Of a stretch of 64,000 bases of DNA, positions 63,025-64,000 are shown piece by piece. The notes beneath the pieces are model-generated. The model did no database searches. It worked only from the letters and a program-made list of their open reading frames with translations, and was not told the DNA's origin. The stretch's first letter is position 1. The number at the start of each line of letters is the position of its first letter. The DNA is from Ruminiclostridium herbifermentans (GTDB lineage: Bacteria; Bacillota; Clostridia; Acetivibrionales; DSM-1351), in contig NZ_CP061336.1 in NCBI RefSeq assembly GCF_005473905.2, positions 186,001 through 250,000 of the forward strand, given 5' to 3'. The translations under genes were made by a program, and so were the position numbers.

Positions 63025-64000
63025 TTTGAAGTCGCTTATGACTACGCAAATAATAGTACGGCATGCAGAATATATAGTGAATATAAGCGAAATTGAGAAA
63101 AAACTCAAAAAATTGAGTTCGGAATTTACATCTAGGGTGACAAAAGAATATTTATCTGAGATGTGCGAAAACATTGGTGTAAAAAGTGAAGAAGACCTTC
63201 TTGAAGGCTTATTTATATTTATAAAAAAGTTGATAAAAGAAATAAAATCACTAAAAAAAATGGTAAAAATGAATCAGTTGTCATTCAACTCGGATACAGA
63301 CAATATATTTATAGCACCTCCTCATAAATTGTATGAACGAGTAATAGAAATAGAAAACAATTACGGAATAGCAACAAATGTAATTATATATGACCATAAA
63401 AAGAAAATAAAAAACAGTTTTTCAAAACTTCTTCTGGATGCTTTCGGGTATAACAAGTTTTCACAAAAAGGTAATGATGTCATTAAATATATAGAGTTGC
63501 TAACAAAGTTAAAATCGCCAAATTCATCATTTTATAAAGTGTATAATAAAAGCATATTAATAAATAAAATATGTAATGAAATTAGACGCTATAACAAAAT
63601 ATCCGATGAACTAAAATTTGTGAATGAAGAACTTATTTGCGAAATTCAAAAAGTTAATAAAAAGTTGAAAGCCGATATTATTAATGACGTCGTAGAGATT
63701 ATACAAAATAGCTATGAACAATGTAAATGTACATTCAATAATGCTTTCTTAACAACAGATACCTACTCAGAATTCAATAAAGGTAAGAAAAATTCAAAAT
63801 GGAATGCATATACTCTAGTAATGTCCCTAGGGATAAAGAGTTGTCCATATTGTAACAGACAATACATAACACCTGTTTATCGTGAAGAAGGGTGCGGTGT
63901 CAGAGCTGATTTGGATCATTTTTATCCTAAATCTAGATATCCTTATTTATCAATGTCGCTATACAATTTAATTCCTTGTTGTAAATTTTGTAATTCAATA
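63017..64000 (+). CDS. HNH endonuclease, Septu PtuB-like (3' partial)
   Basis: Read by eye from ATG 63017, the frame is open to the window end (328 codons so far). The first 260 residues are helical without a recognised fold. Then comes an HNH nuclease: CPYCNRQY (Cys276, Cys279), ADLDHFYPKSRYPYLSMS (Asp300-His301), LYNLIPCCKFCN with Asn316 and a second C-x2-C. This is the zinc-stabilised HNH type of PtuB and retron-linked nucleases, but with a long N-terminal extension. It overlaps the ATPase gene by eight bases, so the two are translated together and probably form one complex. Confidence 0.82.
   Translation, partial: MINLKSLMTTQIIVRHAEYIVNISEIEKKLKKLSSEFTSRVTKEYLSEMCENIGVKSEEDLLEGLFIFIKKLIKEIKSLKKMVKMNQLSFNSDTDNIFIAPPHKLYERVIEIENNYGIATNVIIYDHKKKIKNSFSKLLLDAFGYNKFSQKGNDVIKYIELLTKLKSPNSSFYKVYNKSILINKICNEIRRYNKISDELKFVNEELICEIQKVNKKLKADIINDVVEIIQNSYEQCKCTFNNAFLTTDTYSEFNKGKKNSKWNAYTLVMSLGIKSCPYCNRQYITPVYREEGCGVRADLDHFYPKSRYPYLSMSLYNLIPCCKFCNSI

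Overview
The window is low-GC (roughly one third G+C) DNA from an anaerobic Firmicute, most likely a plant-polysaccharide-degrading clostridium. Supporting signs are AGGAGG-type ribosome sites, frequent TTG/GTG starts, YesMN/LplABC-type sugar systems, an intracellular GH10 xylanase, a clostridial cyanophycin gene pair, and a malate dehydrogenase next to a malic enzyme as in the Clostridium thermocellum malate shunt. The species is inferred, not proven. No tRNA, rRNA, CRISPR array or intact transposase was seen.

Layout. 1-9.5 kb: a Tad/Flp-type secretion locus (kinase with a P-loop tail, CpaB/RcpC-like, TadZ-like, TadA, TadB, TadC, three tandem pilin-sized peptides, two TadE/G-like proteins). 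9.5-16 kb: a palindromic MITE-like element, a radical SAM/SPASM protein, a Uup-like ABC-F ATPase followed directly by a DEAD-box helicase, and an AraC regulator. 16-19.5 kb: leuC-leuD-leuB. 19.6-26.3 kb: an MMPL/RND exporter with a secreted coiled-coil partner, then an OmpR/HK pair. 27-31 kb: cyanophycinase and cyanophycin synthetase. 31-34.6 kb: an unknown protein, birA, a disordered protein and coaX. 35-37 kb: malate dehydrogenase and malic enzyme, each with a Rex-like operator at the promoter. 37.7-52.8 kb: a response regulator-kinase-response regulator set, a CUT1-type ABC importer without its ATPase, GH10 xylanase, GH2 beta-galactosidase and a nitroreductase. 53-57 kb (minus strand): an OppA-like lipoprotein, sensor kinase and LuxR-type regulator. 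57.4-64 kb: an accessory, defence-like region with XRE/ImmA/PIN-like genes, then a large AAA/SMC-like ATPase overlapping an HNH nuclease (Septu-like), cut by the window end.

How it works together. The central part reads as carbon handling: sugar sensing, uptake of oligosaccharides, cytoplasmic hydrolysis, and redox-controlled conversion of oxaloacetate via malate to pyruvate, with cyanophycin as a nitrogen store. The most unusual observations are: (i) a seven-copy structured repeat family in three gene gaps (24.1, 28.1-28.5 and 44.6-45.3 kb), whose nested stems show paired base changes between copies; (ii) a 250-bp palindromic element at 9.5 kb; (iii) two Rex-like sites whose first half-site forms the -35 box; (iv) the defence-like region at the right end; and (v) a kinase with a very long activation segment fused to a P-loop domain that lacks the Walker lysine.
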